The translations under genes and the position numbers were made by a program. From positions 6,386,001-6,450,000 of the forward strand of contig NC_044029.1 of the NCBI RefSeq assembly GCF_900496995.4: a DNA stretch of 64,000 nt. Direction: 5' to 3'. The notes below the pieces were generated by a model. That model made no database searches, was not told the DNA's origin, and worked only from the letters and a program-made list of their open reading frames with translations. The stretch comes from Aquila chrysaetos chrysaetos. Lineage: Eukaryota > Chordata > Aves > Accipitriformes > Accipitridae. This document shows positions 38,001 through 47,170 of this stretch, piece after piece (position 1 is the stretch's first letter; every line of letters starts with the position of its first letter).

Positions 38001-40433
38001 CAATTAGAGATAATAAAACTTGACTGCCTCGGTTTATTTTAGTGTAAAAATAAACTAAAACTATCTGAAGGTATAAAAAGTTCTCAAAGAAATCTCAAAA
38101 AGTGATTAATAAATCAGGTAAAGCTCGTATGAAGGACCTTCTAATGAATTAGTAACGATTTAACCTTTCATGACTCAAAAGTGCCATTAAGAACTTCAAG
38201 GCACAAAGCCAGAAGTGATTGGGAAGATCATGCTCTCTCACTTACCCTGGAGCAACGTTTATACATCAAAGTTATTTCTGTCTTAACTTTGCGTTGTGTG
38301 GGTCTCTTCTGTTGGTTCCTTCTCCCATTTTCTGAAGGAATCAGTTTCTGAAAATGTAATGCCACTGAATAAACAACTAAAAACTACTTAATTTTTTTTT
38401 TTTTTTTTTTTTACTCTGAAAGACGAAGTTAATTCATACTAAACAAAGGTTTTGTACTATGAAGTCAGAAGGAACCCTTGCGAACATCTAGTCATGTATG
38501 GATTTTTAATCCATATGACTGCTCTGAATGAATTCCTTTGTGAACTACAGCTGACTTTTTGAAGAAAACTCCAGTCAGCAATAGTATTTATTTGAGCTTG
38601 AATTCAAGCTCTAGTAGTACAGCAGGTAGTTCCTCAATCATAAGTGCCTGAAACGTACCTAAAGACTGCTGAGATTCCTCTTACTGCCTCATCCATCACA
38701 GATGAAATTCTTTCTTAGGTCAGAACGAATTGAAGCGTTATGAGTTCGACTGGTACAAGAAGCAAATCTGAAGGCCCTTGTGTGTGTGCATATATGTGTA
38801 AACAGATTTTTTTAAAAATTAAAAGCCAGACTTTTCTGCCTATCTTCTTGTATGGTTCCAATTAAATGAAGACAAAGGCAACTGAATCTTCAAATGGTGT
38901 TTCTGTATTCAAGGATGATGTCGGCAGTGAAGATCTGCAGTATCCCCCTGCTTCAGTCTTGGCAACAAGTTCAAAAAGGAAGTCGGAGAATGGGAGCGAA
39001 TCAGCTGTGCATAATGGGGACACGCAAACAGGCATCTCCCCCTCCCTGGGTAACGCTTTGGAGCACATTGTGGGGCAGCTGGATGTTTTAACTCTAGTAA
39101 GTATGCAATAACAGATAACGCTTGCAGTGGGAAAAGATAATGCTGTCAATGGGGACAAAAAAAACCACCAACAGAACCACATTCATAAATCAGAATATTA
39201 AAGTCTATGGGATTATTTTGAATAGTTGTATAGTCAAGTGACTTTTGTTTTTTTCCTTTCAGCAAGTATTGATCGCACGTATTGTGTTTGCTGAAGTGCA
39301 AGCTTCCTGCTACATAATCGTAAAGATTATTGTTGTGTTTTTAACTCTGGAGGAAGAGTCACTATTTTTCAGTAGCGAGATCTGGTGTAGCTTTGCCAGG
39401 AGCCAGTTGTTTAGCAGACGTTGTCAGATTCCAGCTTGAACAGTCATGCATTAGCAGGGGATGAACAAAGTAAATTGGCAATGTACCATTAAATCCCTTT
39501 TCAAACTTAGTGTTCAAGGTGTTGGCTTAGGTGGGAATCTAAGCAGTGCAATAATTCCTGGTGTCAGTGAAACTGCACAAGTACTAGTCTCAGTCAGCGG
39601 CTCTGAGTCACTCGTTTGCAAATGCTCAATACTTCTTTTTAGTAATCCAGGTTTAGCCAATCTATGCTTTAAGATACTACTCTCTAGTCTGTAATATATT
39701 AACATTAAACCAAATCAAAAGGGAGTGGCTAAAGGGTTTTTTCTGTGTTCTTTTGCAATGTATATGTTAATTCAAGAAATAAATTTTGGGAAGTATGGAG
39801 TCAAGTCATCAGTTGAAAATGATTTGTGTAGTAAATTGGATTAAAAAGAAAGTGCCAGCATGTGTCCAGAAACCTACATTTTCTGAGGAAGGTAGTCTCT
39901 TGGAGAATGCCTTTTAATAATATTTTTCCTTCTCACTTCCTTTTTTTGGGGGGGATGCCTTGGAAGTTTCTTTTAAGTTTTTGGAAGATTTCATTTGGGG
40001 TCACCAGCAATGGCTGGTTTTCTATAGAAATATGGATGCAACTTTTGTGTAGTATTTCAGAGCAATTTATATACGCATGTATATATTTCTCTCTCTCTGA
40101 GAAAATATTTTGTGAAAACAGTTTTAAAGCTTTAGATGATCTCCATAGATACAAAGCCATTATTTTTAAATACAGTTGTAAATAGTGGAATAGCTGAGGA
40201 AAAGCTATCTTAGGATTTTTTTTCCTGTTGAGTTAAAACAATTTTTCTTACATTACTATGTTGCATGCTTTTATAATACTGTGTGAGTAATATAAAAACA
40301 AATTGAAATTACTGTCCTCTTCATGCAGACTATTTCAATCCTGGAACAACGTCTGACTTTGACTGAAGATAAATTGAAAGAATGCTTAGAAAATCAGCAA
40401 AAAATGTTACTTCAGGGAAGACAGGAAGAATAA
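235..40433 (+). CDS. POC1B: POC1B, C-terminal five coding exons (partial gene)
   Basis: POC1 proteins are centriole and basal-body proteins with an N-terminal seven-repeat WD40 propeller and a C-terminal coiled coil; POC1B supports centriole integrity and ciliogenesis, and its loss causes retinal disease in humans. The coding parts seen are join(235-303, 4745-4897, 12033-12113, 38872-39096, 40329-40433), giving 210 residues up to a TAA stop. Each exon is bounded by AG and GT and is a multiple of three, so the frame stays open throughout. Residues 1 to about 32 are the last WD repeat ([15 protein letters not shown]). [15 protein letters not shown] linker follows, and the end carries [14 protein letters not shown] then [16 protein letters not shown], the POC1 signature. 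The DIYPR-type linker separates it from the paralogue POC1A. Human POC1B is 478 residues, so the other WD repeats lie upstream of the window. The linker between the WD repeat and the coiled coil is poorly conserved with human, as is usual for this family. Confidence 0.93.
304..4744 (+). other. POC1B: POC1B intron (4.4 kb)
   Basis: AT-rich intron between the WD40-repeat exons, bounded by GTTTGT and CTTACAG. Short open frames on both strands show no family resemblance. No clear mobile element was recognised; a fragment near 3725 faintly recalls a CR1 3' end but is too decayed to call. Confidence 0.85.
4745..4897 (+). CDS. POC1B: POC1B exon: end of WD40 repeat and DIYPR linker
   Basis: This 153-nt phase-0 exon encodes 51 residues. 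It opens with VLLWKTNFD, the WD-type end of the last blade, runs through a basic [11 protein letters not shown] stretch, and continues into [14 protein letters not shown]. The acceptor is CTTACAG at 4744 and the donor is GAG/GTGAGT at 4898, close to consensus. The [10 protein letters not shown] segment is shared with mammalian POC1B and absent from POC1A, and is the main reason for calling POC1B. Confidence 0.94.
5416..5458. repeat. Adjacent poly-T and poly-C tracts
   Basis: Twenty-one T (5416-5436) run into four C, one T and seventeen C (5442-5458). The block is pure pyrimidine on the + strand and purine on the other, a polymorphism-prone simple repeat. Confidence 0.95.
7728..7812 (+). repeat. 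Short diverged direct duplicate, copy 1
   Basis: The segment around TATGTTTGGAGCGGCTATTT through CATTTGAAACTT aligns by eye to 8363-8444 in the same orientation, with shared blocks such as AGCTA/ACTACAT and AGGAAAT. It probably represents an old local duplication or two copies of an unnamed decayed repeat. Confidence 0.55.
8363..8444 (+). repeat. Short diverged direct duplicate, copy 2
   Basis: Partner of 7728-7812, about 635 bp away. It begins near ATATGTTTGGGGAGATTATT and ends near AATTGGAAACTT. A small deletion lies in the middle relative to copy 1. Confidence 0.55.
8655..8719 (+). repeat. Second short direct duplicate, copy 1
   Basis: Contains an ACTATATGCAGAGGAGACTT block shared exactly with 9213-9280, preceded in both by a C/T-rich stretch and CTCTGAT-AAG. 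The alignable length is about 65 bp. Confidence 0.65.
9213..9280 (+). repeat. Second short direct duplicate, copy 2
   Basis: Partner of 8655-8719, about 558 bp downstream in the same orientation. Similarity stops abruptly on both sides. Confidence 0.65.
10930..11240. promoter_or_regulatory. CpG-rich intronic patch (candidate regulatory element)
   Basis: Within an AT-rich, CpG-poor intron this stretch holds over a dozen CpG sites, including CACGTC, CTCGAG, ACCGATCGATC, AGCGG and TTCGAAG. Such local CpG retention suggests either an enhancer or alternative promoter, or a young insertion not yet eroded. No transcript evidence is visible in the sequence. Confidence 0.35.
12033..12113 (+). CDS. 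POC1B: POC1B exon: variable linker, first part
   Basis: This 81-nt phase-0 exon encodes 27 residues ([11 protein letters not shown], then [13 protein letters not shown]). The acceptor is TTTTCAACAG at 12032 and the donor is GCC/GTAAGT at 12114. It corresponds to the human segment reading roughly INPKLEV followed by a PPVMDI motif. The exon is short and low in conservation, and lies in the presumably disordered linker between the propeller and the coiled coil. The clean splice sites and preserved frame make it a real exon. Confidence 0.88.
13537..13569. repeat. 33-base C homopolymer
   Basis: An uninterrupted run of C following ACCGGTT. It creates an artefactual polyproline stretch in a nearby open frame. 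Long C runs are unstable and often collapse or break in assemblies. Confidence 0.97.
14341..14363. repeat. Poly-T tract
   Basis: 23 consecutive T followed directly by AAAAAA, in a POC1B intron. Confidence 0.95.
15140..15638 (-). mobile_element. CR1 LINE relic, 5'-truncated, minus strand
   Basis: The + strand reads as the antisense of the 3' part of avian CR1. In order it shows CTAACCTCCCCCTTAAAGCA, GGCCTTGTCCAGTTCA, GGATGGAGATTCCACCACCC, a TGCCTCTAATTCTAACAC stretch, TCTGGCTCTGTCTTCTC, AGGCTGAACAAACC, GTGTTCCAGCCCCCTCACCA, CTCCGCTGGACTTGCTCCAG and TTGTATTGAGAAGCCCAAAA. The end nearest 15638 is the truncated 5' side, covering the last codons of the reverse-transcriptase ORF; the 3' UTR runs toward 15140. 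The terminal octamer repeats (ATTCTATG-like) are not recognisable. Many substitutions and small indels mark it as an old, inactive copy. Confidence 0.88.
15970..15996 (+). other. 27-nt splice-bounded segment (possible microexon)
   Basis: A polypyrimidine tract ending TATTTTCCAG (15960-15969) precedes 27 nt without a stop in the POC1B frame. A CAG/GTATGA donor follows at 15997. It would add nine residues to the variable linker. No counterpart is known to me in other POC1B proteins, so it may be a chance decoy. Confidence 0.2.
26020..26053. repeat. TA dinucleotide microsatellite
   Basis: About 17 TA units, with further short TA and TATG runs at 26158-26175 and near 26250-26270. Confidence 0.95.
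26812..26837. repeat. Poly-T tract
   Basis: 26 consecutive T within the large POC1B intron, followed by CCCC. Confidence 0.95.
28584..28611. repeat. Poly-T tract
   Basis: 28 consecutive T within the large POC1B intron. Confidence 0.95.
28904..28924. repeat. Poly-A tract
   Basis: 21 consecutive A about 300 bp after the T tract at 28584, an inverted pair of homopolymers. Confidence 0.95.
29111..29173 (+). repeat. 20-bp tandem repeat, two perfect copies plus a partial
   Basis: GCTAATGTAGTATGTAATAT occurs at 29111-29130 and again, identical, at 29131-29150. A degenerate third partial copy (GCTAATGTGGTG) begins at 29162. Confidence 0.9.
36322..36386 (+). repeat. tRNA-derived SINE head remnant, plus strand
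   Basis: Carries a B-box-like GGGTTCAAATCC at 36361-36372. It is preceded by TTAGGTGTGGGGAAGTTCT and followed by TTTCTCC, the arrangement of tRNA-derived SINE heads of amniotes. The A box is decayed. It is an old, inactive fragment; the exact family cannot be named from sequence alone. Confidence 0.4.
36438..36490 (-). repeat. tRNA-derived SINE head remnant, minus strand
   Basis: Read on the minus strand it starts GCTTTAGCTCAGTGGTGAGG, a good A-box-type sequence (TAGCTCAGTGG) of an RNA polymerase III promoter. It then decays before a B box. It lies about 50 bp from the plus-strand remnant in inverted orientation. Confidence 0.42.
36609..36676 (-). repeat. tRNA-derived SINE head remnant, minus strand, second
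   Basis: On the minus strand it reads TGTCCTAATGGTTACAACAT and then GGACTATAGAGCC, resembling a SINE head of the type CCTAGTGGTTAGAGCA. A worn B-box (TATTTAAACTC) sits at the expected distance near 36609-36620. It is heavily diverged. Confidence 0.35.
38392..38412. repeat. Poly-T tract
   Basis: 21 consecutive T about 460 bp before the penultimate POC1B exon. Confidence 0.95.
38872..39096 (+). CDS. POC1B: POC1B exon: linker and first part of C-terminal coiled coil
   Basis: This 225-nt phase-0 exon encodes about 75 residues. A Ser/Lys-rich linker ([11 protein letters not shown], later [13 protein letters not shown]) leads to [16 protein letters not shown], the start of the POC1 C-terminal coiled-coil signature. 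The donor is CTA/GTAAGT at 39097. The acceptor is ambiguous: AG dinucleotides at 38870-38871 and 38876-38877 both give phase 0 and differ by two codons (Thr-Lys). The tract upstream is pyrimidine-rich but interrupted. I start at 38872 as the first AG after the tract; 38878 is nearly as likely. Confidence 0.88.
39097..40328 (+). other. POC1B: POC1B last intron (1.2 kb)
   Basis: Bounded by GTAAGT and TTCATGCAG. It contains a second strong acceptor at 39262 followed by 58 open codons and, later, an AATAAA at 39778-39783, a possible alternative last exon. Confidence 0.85.
39263..39800 (+). other. Possible alternative POC1B terminal exon
   Basis: A strong acceptor (TTTTTTTCCTTTCAG, ending 39262) lies 166 nt after the penultimate exon. 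Joined to that exon in phase 0 it stays open for 58 codons to a TGA at 39437-39439, and an AATAAA occurs at 39778-39783. It would replace the conserved end of the coiled coil with a hydrophobic, unrelated tail. No homologue is known to me; it may be a decoy site. Confidence 0.22.
40329..40433 (+). CDS. POC1B: POC1B terminal coding exon: C-terminal coiled coil and stop
   Basis: This segment encodes 34 residues and a TAA stop at 40431-40433. The sequence [18 protein letters not shown] followed by LENQQ is the highly conserved end of POC1 proteins, with leucine/isoleucine spacing typical of a coiled coil. The acceptor is TTCATGCAG at 40328. The final residues (MLLQGRQEE) are poorly conserved, as they are between mammalian POC1 proteins. 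Confidence 0.93.
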   Translation, partial: TISILEQRLTLTEDKLKECLENQQKMLLQGRQEE

Positions 40434-40650
40434 AAGATGAAAACGAACTGTATTGATGAATGTTTCATATATTCACAAGGAAATAATAAATGTTACTTCA
40501 TTGGATTTTGCTATAAGCAAAAAATCCTTCTTTTCTAACAAGTCAATGTAATAAAAACTGAAGAAAAAAAAATACAACGCTTTTTAAACATTGGTAGCCA
40601 GCAGATATTCTGGTTGTATATTGAATAAAGTATAGCCCAGCCAAAACTAA
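40434..40650 (+). other. POC1B: POC1B 3' UTR (probable extent)
   Basis: This is AT-rich sequence after the stop codon with three canonical AATAAA hexamers, at 40485-40490, 40550-40555 and 40624-40629. The first is followed by a T/G-rich stretch from about 40500, suitable for cleavage near 40505-40515. Longer alternative 3' ends cannot be excluded, because further AATAAA motifs occur in AT-rich DNA downstream. Confidence 0.6.
40485..40490 (+). terminator. POC1B: Polyadenylation signal AATAAA for POC1B
   Basis: Canonical hexamer 52 nt after the POC1B stop codon, with T/G-rich sequence beginning about 10 nt downstream. Two further hexamers follow at 40550 and 40624 and may act as alternatives. 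Confidence 0.6.
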
Positions 40651-43600
40651 TATTTTATAAAATAATTCCCATTGAACATTACAGAACTCTTATTTCAAAC
40701 TGATAAGATCTTTGAATACGACTAAGCAACAAACTATGTATTTTTATATGAATAGCAGTCATTATGGAAATGCACCATACAGGTTTTTTTAAGTCAGGTA
40801 AGGATTGTGAAAAAATGCTCTTTGTGTGAAGGCAATGTTACTCAAGCGTGTAAATTAAATAAGACCTAATTAGCTCTAACTCCAAAAATGCTAGAGGTTT
40901 TCTTTGTCCCTTACATACTCCCAAATATTTTATCAAAACGTAGTGACAGTTACTCCATATCTTCTAAACATTTTAGCGATGATTGTAAGGTGTAGTGTAA
41001 AAACTTTTAGTTACAAATATGAAAATGAAGTCATTTAAGCTTTGAAACTATATTGTATCTGTGTAAATTGAGCTGCAAGACTGATGCAGTCAAGCACTTC
41101 TGCTTATCTCATCCCCATCAAAATTCATTTTTTACATTTAGAAAAATAAAAATCAGCTTTCTACTTCTGAAGAATATATTTGAACCAAACACAAAATGAT
41201 GTGAACTCTATATCATAAATACAGAGGTTTCTCATCCTCCAAGGACATCCACAGGTGCTCAAGCTTTGCATGCTATGAATGTCCCCCATCAGTTAATGTG
41301 TTATGAATGAAGCCATAAATCAGGAAAGACTTTGCAATGTATGAAGATTTTGTTTTGGTTTTTTTGTTTGTTTGTTTGTTTCATAAAAATGCAATTTTTA
41401 GAAAGATGATTGTAGGTCTTGTTTTTTAATAGAAATATGCTTTTAGTAGAATCTATGCTTCTTTATGGCTACCTATTATTTTTTTAAATGGCAATTGCAG
41501 AACACCTGTTGTAAATCCACAATCAAAACTAGGTAGTCATCCGTTTCTGCAACTTCACATTTTGTATGTTGAAATATAGGACACTTGAAATGGGGGGAGC
41601 ATTTTAATCCAATTCAGCAACTGACTGTATATAGATAAAGCCCATTTCCCAGGCCGAACCTCATTAACATCAATAGAGCAGCTTAAGTACAGAAGTTCAC
41701 TGTGTAAATACTGTTGCGGTTTGAGCCAAAGCAATGAGCAGTCAATTTTTCTTTTATAACTTTTCATTTTCTCTCATAGTAATCACCTTCAGATAGCCAG
41801 ACATGACCTCACTTGCTTGGTAGACTGAATTTTACCAACAAGTACTACATATTTTCAGCTCAGTCTTAAGTAGTACTGTTTATCATGAAAAAGCCGTCTC
41901 TTCTTATAAAAAATTTTAGATGCAACTTTCTATGCAGCATCTTAACCACAGATTTTTTGTGAAAGGATGGTCTTACCTATTCCAGTGTACACAGCCTGAC
42001 CTTTGATTATGCAATTGTTTATAATGCTATATAATGCATAGTTATGTAAATACTGTCTTTTAGGTCAGATGTACTTTGCTTTATGCATTTGCAAATACTC
42101 TTGTGGTCTTTGCCTTTTCTTGGCTCCATTAGAAGATGCAAAACCATGTAACTATTGAAAACCTTTGCTTGTTTCTTGTTTTCTCTGAGTGGACTACATA
42201 TATATATATATGCTTTAAATCTGTAGATTTTTTTTTTATAAGCTTTTCAGGATTATTTATCAACAAGATTTGGAAATGTCTTTTACTTCTGTATTTTTTA
42301 ATACAATCTCTGTTGAAGTTTTCCTTTCTGCCTTATTTCCTATCAGTAATCGTTCTTCCTTTTCAGTACTTATCATCTGGAGCATTTACTACTTAATCCA
42401 GTTTATTCCTCTGCTGTTTGTGAATCTGGCGAACTAACATAACATTTCCAAATTAAGATATGTTCTTGTCATTCTATCAGGTGGTCTGTTGATACTGAAA
42501 CTCAACAAGCATGTCTGTATAGCTAGAGATGGTTGGTTGAGAACAGGATGGAGGTATTTTCCTCAAGCTGTGATGGCTCTCCTAAAACAGAACCACAACC
42601 AGCTAACATGATGTTTCTTTTAAAGGAACATTCATGTGAGCTAGTTATCTCATTCTCTTGATCCATATTGTTTCAAATAAAGCTATAGAATAGAAAAACT
42701 TCCTTTAAAAGCACCTGAAGAGGCTGGTTACACTCACAAGCATTTACTCCAGGGTTTGTGCTCTAGCAAATAACTGGTGACTTGATTAATTTGAATTAAC
42801 TTATAGAGCTAGAGGAAAAAGACTGCTGTTTAGCCTTGTGCTTCTGCACCATGTGAAAAAACAATTGCACAGGTCTTTAAATGATTATGAAGAGTGTATC
42901 TGTATTGCAGACTGCAATGAAGTACTGGGCATCCATACTTGTCCTAAACCACATACCTGGTGCAGTCCAGCTTTCCTCAAGCTAAGTTATCCCTCGGATA
43001 GTAAATGCAAATAGGCCACCCTGTTGGAGAAAGACTGCAAAAAATTTTAACTGCAAAAATGGCTCAATTACTTATAGAAAAATATAACGCCAATGTCTGA
43101 ATGACGTGCAGTAGGTTCCCAAGGTTTGCGGGGGAGAGAGAGAAGGTGGCAGCGGGAATAACCTCTCCTGCCGGCGCCGCTGGAAGACTGTCTCTGGAGA
43201 AACCCAACTTCAAATTCCCGAAGCGCCAAAGCATTATGCAGTAGCTCAGCAACTCATCGTACGTGCTTCTGCAGACATTTTGAAACACAAACGCTCTTCC
43301 AAATTGAAAGAAATGCTGCCAGTTACTACTGTGTCTTAAATTTTATTTGTAATTCCCATCAAAGTTTAGTGGAATTTTAATGGAACTTTTATCTTGGGCT
43401 TTACATAAAGCATGATGTTGAGGCAATAAAGGGATTTTTCTCAGTTTTTCATTATGGATGGCAATATGCACTTCCTTTGGGAGCATGTTTAGAAGTTCCT
43501 AATTATCACCATGGGAGCAGACACCAAATGGTTAAATGTTGCAACGTTGGACCTTAAGGCATTTCACTTTTTCTTTTGATCTGAACATAGAGGTTTTCAA

Positions 43601-45100
43601 ATACCAGGGCAAAGTCAGACCGAGACATCAGTTTATGCCAATCATCATTGTGTTTTATGGACGAACCTGACAACTCAAACTGTAGTCTGGATTTTTTCTT
43701 TTTTTTTTTTTGGAGGTTGTTTCATTGGGGGGTGTGGGGGGGTTGGTGGTTGTTTGTTTGCTTTTGGTTTGTTTTTTTTTTTTAAACACACCACTACATT
43801 CTCCAAAAATCTTCAGTATTTACTTTTTAGTACTGCTGACATATTTTTTATAAACTTACAGTTTTGGAAAACCAGTTCCTGGAGGCGAATGTATCTGAAC
43901 AACTCCCTCGTCTTTGGGGGATTGTTGTTTTCTGCTTTTACAAGTATAAGGAAATAATTAATTGTTTCATTATCTTTATGGCAAGAAACTTAAACTGTAG
44001 TTTTAAATTTTGATTAAGCTAATCTTCCGCCTGGAGAAATTGTGGTAGAATAGGTTCTCCTCACCATTTTAGGATGGCCTGAACAGATCCCTGTAGCACA
44101 AGGGATTCAAGAAATACAACTTCCCACCTTTATTTATTTAAATAAATAAATTTATTTAAATAAATAATACGCTGTACTACTTTTAGGGTAAACAGTTTTT
44201 TTTCTTCCTAAAGGTCTTATTACAGTGTTGCTGAATTGTTTTCATTGCCATATCATAGCACAAAACCACTCTTGAGTTTTCTACTGAGCGACAGTAGCTG
44301 GGATGTGAATGTGTTTCCAGGGACATAGCTTTATGTAACCTGTTTACCTTGTAAGACTTGTAAAAATCAGAAATTCTGTACTCTTTGCCCCAAACAATTA
44401 ATGAATATGTATGTTCACGTTGGATCCAGGAACAGTATGTTTTTGTCAGAGTGCCCCCTCAGGGACTTTTGCACGCTTCGGATGCATAATACAATTGAAG
44501 CCGTTTCTTTGTGAGAAAATAGGTTAATGACTTGCCAAAAGGCAGATGTTAATTGGAAAAAGTGCATACAAGTCCTTTTCTTTACAATGTATATGGGTTG
44601 CATTTGTTATGACTTGCATCCAAGAACAGGTGCAATTTCAATTGACTCAGCTAACAGGAGGTGCTGAGTACACTCCTCACCAATTTCACCAGAAATTTTA
44701 AATCCAGCAGGAAAAAAAAAAGAGTTTCTAAACTAGTCAGTGAGTGATAAGCTGCATTTATTACCTGTTACAGAACATATTTATAACCTAGTATTGTACT
44801 CACACTTAAACGTCTTAATAATATGAAAATAAGGTCTTTGATTATTTATTGGTATTGAAGAATTTTACTGGTGAGCACCGAGGAACCTTATACAAGACAA
44901 AACGTGTCATCCCTTCCAAAATCTTTCTTGTATAAGAGAGTTGTCAGTTCTGGACAAGGTACCATCAGTGTATTTGTAAATGCAACTTAAAGCAGAAAAA
45001 TTGCTTATTTTCACTAACACGTTTCCTGCCACAAAGCTACACGATCAGATCAAGGTCTTCACCTTGCCTCGCTTCATTTTCCCTGTCTTCAGAAGCAAAA
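40651..45100. other. AT-rich intergenic sequence downstream of POC1B
   Basis: No gene, mobile element or convincing open frame is seen. It contains a TTTG microsatellite near 41358-41381, a G/T-rich stretch at about 43712-43780 and perfect AT palindromes at 44129-44164. Parts of the first kilobase could belong to longer POC1B 3' UTR forms. Confidence 0.6.
44129..44164. repeat. Perfect AT-rich palindromes
   Basis: 44129-44150 is a 22-bp perfect palindrome (TTTATTTATTT and its complement). It is followed at once by a 14-bp palindrome at 44151-44164. Together they form a TTTA/TAAA-based cruciform-prone block. Confidence 0.9.
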
Positions 45101-46850
45101 ATTAATAAAACAAGTGGAAAAAACCACCTGGGTGTGTCAGGGCCAGAAGAGCTGCTGTTTGATAGTTTAATCGTTTGATTCCAAGGGTCTCTGGGAATTT
45201 CTAGGCTACTTCTGTGAGCCCACCGGAGCAGGGACTTCAGTTTGGATCCATGTGCCTAACCTAAGCTCGTCCTTCAAAAGTCCCTCTCTCTCACCTGTGG
45301 ACAGCGAACGTAAAATTTGGCTGTCTGGGAAGCAGCGACGGTCTAGACCAGTGCAGGAACATCTAATTTAGGAATCCCTGGGGAGCTTTGGCGTTAAGGG
45401 GGGTACCGAGTCTGCTGGCCACTGGGCTCACACAATTTTCCCCCGCCTACAGCAGGGACCTGGGCGTCAGAGGGCTCAGCGTCCTTGCAGGGGCAGGAGT
45501 GGGCTGAGAAGAAATGCCGAGGGTCTGGATGCCAACTAAATACAGGATTCTGCAACTCAGAGGAGTAGTTAGGGTTGTAAGTCCCTTTGTGGCTTGTGCC
45601 CTTGCAGACCTGGGTAAAACAGAGGGACCCAACTTCTCTTCAAAGCTGCTAAAGAGGAAGCAATTGCCAGAAGAGAAGAAGAAAAGACACCATTAGCTAT
45701 CTTTTTCATCCTTTTGTGCTTTGTATCGTAATGAAATAGTACCTCAGTCTCAAGTTTTTTCCTTTTCCTAATCCCCAGAGAAAATCTCTGCCCCTTTTAG
45801 ACAGAGAAAACCTTAGGACAAAGAGAAAGTAGCAGGAACTGTGAGTCTCTGTGCTAGAGGGGGTCACTGAAGCCTTTTCTGGCCACAGTGGTGGAAGCCG
45901 AAGGCTTACAGCGCTTATTCCAATACCTGTATCAGAGACAACATCAATTCTCTCCTAAGATTCAGAAGAAGATTTATAAGATTCATAATCAAAGCATGTT
46001 TGCAGCACTCTGCTGTATAGTGGGACTTTATGAACAAGTATCACAGAGACAGAAGTCTGGGAAGGTCAAAGCAGTAAAATCCTTTTTCTGATTTCTTCTA
46101 AGAAAGATTCAGGCGAGCCATGTGCAAAGGGTCCTGCTGCTTCGTGCTACCTTCATCTCGCACATCTCAAAAAGAAACATTTAAGACGCAATGCTCTTGG
46201 GTGGTGAAAAGGACAGAACGCTCCCGGCAGCAATTCTTCCTCATGAGAGCACTTGTCGAACAGTTTTTTAATAATTTTTTTTTTAATTAATATTTTTCAC
46301 CCTATGATACATGCTGGGAGCACAAGACCCAGGATGTTTACTAGAGCCTAAAAAGATCAACTTGAAAGAGAAAGATGAGATGGTTGCTGATGGTTCCTGA
46401 CTATGTCCAAGTTCTGCACTGATTACTGGGAGTATTCTGTTGAAATTAAGTGATGCTACACCTAAAAATTGGTGTTTTGAGAAAAAGCAGGGCTTAGCTC
46501 TTAATCTGTAAGACTTGAAAATTCTTGTACTTCATAAAACCAGCTTTCACTTCTAAGAAAATTTTATAAATGTAATAGGATGCCATTAACTTTTCAGTTA
46601 AGCAGTAAGTGTAATCAGGCGAAGCGTAGCAGATGATAATATTTGATTGCATGTAACCGTACTAAGTGGTTTTGGTCTGCGCTGATGTCCCTCTACAGCT
46701 TCATCGCTGAAACACTGTGAGCTTTTGTGCAGCTTCTGCAATCTATTCAGTATAGACCTAGCCTATAAATAGCTGCATTATTGAGAGACCGTGAGAGGTT
46801 CATTAGAGAAGCTGTGACAGCCTCCTTTGAGCCAGGGCTGATATAGTACC
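45101..46850. other. Intergenic sequence, transition to higher GC
   Basis: Base composition rises here compared with the 40-45 kb stretch. No gene or repeat family is recognised. The open frame at 45888-46091 has no familiar features. Confidence 0.5.
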
Positions 46851-46859
46851 ACTCCAAGT

Positions 46860-47170
46860 TACCAAAGAGCTTCGCCGTGTGGGTAACACTAAGCACGAAG
46901 CTGGGCTTTTGGCCACGCAGCAGCGTAGCTGCCCCACCGGTCGTCCCCCCCCATCACCCCGCCTGCGGGTTCTCACAAAGTACACTGCGCTTCTTGCCAG
47001 CTCCGGCCGCGGGGATTTCTTTCCAAACGAAAGCACGGCAGCACGCGGGACCTCGTGGTCACGCCAACCTTGTCCCAGCCCGGAGCTGGGATCCAGCCAA
47101 GGGCGTCTGCTGGGGACCGGGGCGCAGGACACCCTGCCCACCGTACCTACCTGCCGGCGCGGAGGCAGCC
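46860..47170. promoter_or_regulatory. CpG-dense patch (candidate CpG island)
   Basis: About 310 bp rich in C, G and CpG (for example CCGGCCGCGGGG, GCACGCGGGACCTCG, CCGGGGCGCAGG, GCCGGCGCGGAGG) within intergenic DNA. Open frames on both strands here reflect high GC rather than a recognisable protein. On the minus strand GGCAGGTAGGTACGG resembles a splice donor, so a divergent non-coding transcript could start here; this is inference. Confidence 0.4.

Larger units (their letters stand above)
12114..38871 (+). other. POC1B: POC1B intron (26.8 kb)
   Basis: The largest intron in the window, between the two linker exons. It holds a 33-base C run (13537-13569), an antisense CR1 relic (15140-15638), a 27-nt splice-bounded segment (15970-15996), AT repeats near 26.0-26.2 kb, poly-T tracts at 26812 and 28584 and an A tract at 28904. 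It also holds a 20-bp tandem repeat at 29111, a cluster of tRNA-derived SINE remnants (36322-36676) and a poly-T tract at 38392. I see no nested protein-coding gene. Comparison with human POC1B gives similar linker lengths, so no missing coding exon is needed. Confidence 0.8.

Noticed and set aside
235-40433. POC1A rather than POC1B
   Set aside because: The coiled-coil end is shared by both paralogues, but the [10 protein letters not shown] linker is characteristic of POC1B.
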